Assembly (NCBI GenBank): GCA_965661545.1 | Contig: CBFIEF010000008.1 | Span: 1 to 64,000, forward strand | DNA: 64,000 nt | DNA from: UBA7985 sp965661545 | GTDB taxonomy: Bacteria; Pseudomonadota; Alphaproteobacteria; UBA7985 | Direction of reading: 5' to 3' | In this document: positions 62,775 to 64,000 of the stretch, in pieces | Layout of the letters: the number at the start of each line of letters is the position of its first letter | How positions within the stretch are numbered: the stretch's first letter is position 1 | The notes under the pieces: model-generated | What the model saw: the letters and a program-made list of their open reading frames with translations, nothing else | Database searches by the model: none | Told to the model about the DNA's origin: nothing | Translations under genes and position numbers: made by a program

Positions 62775-63644
62775 CTAGGCTGCGTCCAGCAACAACGTTT
62801 CCAGCATCTGGAACTGTATCAGCCGCTGCGGCGCCCAATCATCGTCCCACCCCCACAGCAGTGACATGCCACCATAGAGAACGGCAAACTCCAACACTCT
62901 GCGCCGCCCCTCGCCCCCCTGCGCGTTGGCAGCGATATGGTTTGCCAGCCAGTCCATTCGCTCGATTTGAGCCACGCGGCTGGGCTGGTCCATAGGGTTG
63001 AAAAACAGGTTGGCGAAGTCGTAGGCGACGTGTCCCAACAAGCCTTTTGGATCAATCACCACCCAGTCGCCACTCCGACCTTCGCGCAAAACATTACCGT
63101 GGTGGATGTCGCCATGGAGGGGTTGAGGTGAGGTGCCCATGAGATCCAAGGCCTGCGCGAACGGTCGCCAGCGGTCAAAGCATGCTTCCCCTATGGCGCG
63201 GAGCGTAAAGACGTGGTCCCGCACTGCCGTGAGCGGCACCAATCCATCGGGCGCTTCATCGGCTTGGTTGCCGTTTCTATGCAAGGCGTCAGCGGTTTGG
63301 ACCAGCACAGCAAAGGCGGTTTGATCGTCGAAGGCGCTGGCGTCGTCTAAGGCTGGAATTTCGGTGGCCTCGGCCATCAACACGGCGTCGGCATCGCGGT
63401 TCCATACCGAAACTGCACCCCTTTGCTCTCCCGAAGCTCCCCACCACTGCAGCAGCGCCATGCCCGGGCGCTCGTCACTGTCTGGCTTAGCGACTTTGAG
63501 AACCGCGGGCTCAGGCGCGAAGACGCGTTGCAGCCACGACGAGTTGGTTTCAAAACCAGCCTCCCGCGGCTCCAGCGACCAACGCTGCGCATAGTCGCGC
63601 AGGACGGCTGCGCCGGGGCTGCTGTCGTCGAGTGGACGCTGCAC
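62775..63644 (-). CDS. Aminoglycoside phosphotransferase-family kinase
   Basis: Protein-kinase-like small-molecule kinase, 289 aa. The catalytic loop is LHGDIHHGNVLREG near 198 (HGD and Asn), and the metal-binding Asp is in WVVIDPKGLLGHVAYDFANL near 214. The layout is that of the APH(6)/streptomycin 6-kinase-like family, many members of which phosphorylate other hydroxylated compounds. Its stop abuts the glgX stop, tail to tail. The gene could be metabolic rather than a resistance gene; no mobile element is near it. Confidence 0.85.
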   Translation of the reverse strand: MQRPLDDSSPGAAVLRDYAQRWSLEPREAGFETNSSWLQRVFAPEPAVLKVAKPDSDERPGMALLQWWGASGEQRGAVSVWNRDADAVLMAEATEIPALDDASAFDDQTAFAVLVQTADALHRNGNQADEAPDGLVPLTAVRDHVFTLRAIGEACFDRWRPFAQALDLMGTSPQPLHGDIHHGNVLREGRSGDWVVIDPKGLLGHVAYDFANLFFNPMDQPSRVAQIERMDWLANHIAANAQGGEGRRRVLEFAVLYGGMSLLWGWDDDWAPQRLIQFQMLETLLLDAA

Positions 63645-63654
63645 GTGCTGCCCC

Positions 63655-64000
63655 CTATTTGTTACGGATTTTGCCGGTTACCAGATCGAGTACCGCCGCC
63701 CCGGCGTCAATCACGTTGGTGCCGGGGCCAAAGATGGCAGCGACGCCGGCGGCTTTCAGGATGTCGTAATCCTGCTCCGGGATCACCCCGCCACAAATGA
63801 CAATCATATCTTCCCGTCCCCCGGCGCGCAGGGCGTCAATCAGTGCGGGAAGCAAGGTCTTATGCCCCGCCGCCAAGGACGAGACACCCACCACTTGCGC
63901 CTTGGCCGCGATGGCTTGCTCGGCGGCCTCTTCAGGGGTCTGAAACAGCGGCGACGTTTGAACGTCGTATCCGAAATCAAGGAAGGCGGAGGCAATCACC
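63655..64000 (-). CDS. C-terminal B12-binding domain of a methylmalonyl-CoA mutase-type protein (5' end outside window)
   Basis: The last 115 residues of a cobalamin-dependent mutase: the segment DVQTSPLFQTPEEAAEQAI, then VVGVSSLAAGHKTLLPALI, GGVIPEQDYDILKAAGV and IFGPGTNV, which are the B12-domain blocks after the DxHxxG motif (beyond the right edge). The stop is at 63655-63657. A role in propionyl-CoA use via methylmalonyl-CoA agrees with prpE in the window. Ethylmalonyl-CoA mutase has a similar C-terminus, so the exact substrate is open. Confidence 0.88.
   Translation of the reverse strand, partial: VIASAFLDFGYDVQTSPLFQTPEEAAEQAIAAKAQVVGVSSLAAGHKTLLPALIDALRAGGREDMIVICGGVIPEQDYDILKAAGVAAIFGPGTNVIDAGAAVLDLVTGKIRNK

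Noticed and set aside
1..64000. CRISPR arrays, insertion sequences, integrases, prophage genes
   Set aside because: Looked for regular direct repeats, transposase or integrase motifs and phage structural genes; none seen.

Overview
The window looks like a chromosomal segment of an alphaproteobacterium, most likely Rhodobacterales or a near relative. This rests on gene content and arrangement: a short ProRS beside lolCDE-type genes and a DUF1467 protein, a metK/adenosine kinase pair, a MethyTransf_Reg methyltransferase, an extensin-like protein and a glgPBCAX operon. GC is moderate and coding density is high. I see no rRNA, tRNA, CRISPR array, insertion sequence or prophage.

Layout. 1-4.3 kb: start of a sugar ABC importer operon (minus strand, running off the left edge), divergent from a LacI-type regulator with three phased operators between them, then mazG and a phosphohexomutase. 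4.5-8.4 kb: a truncated haemoglobin/PAS-like pair and a long secreted VWA coiled-coil protein. 8.6-10.8 kb: adenosine kinase and metK, translationally coupled. 12.2-24.9 kb: acyl-CoA metabolism (acyl-CoA ligase, acyl-CoA dehydrogenase, thiolase, enoyl-CoA hydratase) mixed with a methyltransferase, carbonic anhydrase, SDR, amidase, MBL hydrolase and an odd periplasmic pair (HxxE hydrolase-like plus DUF4129-like). 24.9-35.5 kb: envelope genes (L,D-transpeptidase lipoprotein, M23 peptidase, GT-C-like membrane protein, extensin-like protein), moaA, two tandem LysR-type regulators (one frameshifted) and a HhH-GPD glycosylase. 35.4-41.6 kb: minus-strand operon proS, two FtsX-type Lol permeases, lolD and a GH1 beta-glucosidase. 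41.6-46.3 kb: a probable structured RNA with a strong terminator, GNAT, DUF1467, SDR, an SH3 protein, a TerB-like protein and a PCuAC-fold protein without its copper ligands. 46.3-53.6 kb: acs, prpE, livF, livG, the 3' part of livM and, head to head with it, the 3' part of a sensor kinase. 53.7-62.8 kb: the glycogen operon glgP-glgB-glgC-glgA-glgX. 62.8-64 kb: an APH-family kinase and the C-terminal B12 domain of a methylmalonyl-CoA mutase-type protein, cut by the window edge.

Functional themes. Carbon storage (glg operon, phosphohexomutase, GH1, sugar importer with LacI control) and short-chain acyl-CoA use (Acs, PrpE, a mutase-type protein, beta-oxidation enzymes) dominate. The kinase fragment near acs/prpE resembles the output half of CrbS-like symporter-kinases that control acetate use; that assignment is inference.

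Most notable: (i) an abrupt junction near 52,520-52,540 where a 5'-truncated livM meets a 5'-truncated kinase gene, which is either a rearrangement or an assembly chimera; (ii) an orphan, strand-specific structured RNA or leader at about 41,820-42,127; (iii) the globin/PAS pair, the VWA coiled-coil protein, and the HxxE-hydrolase/DUF4129 pair as little-described protein systems.
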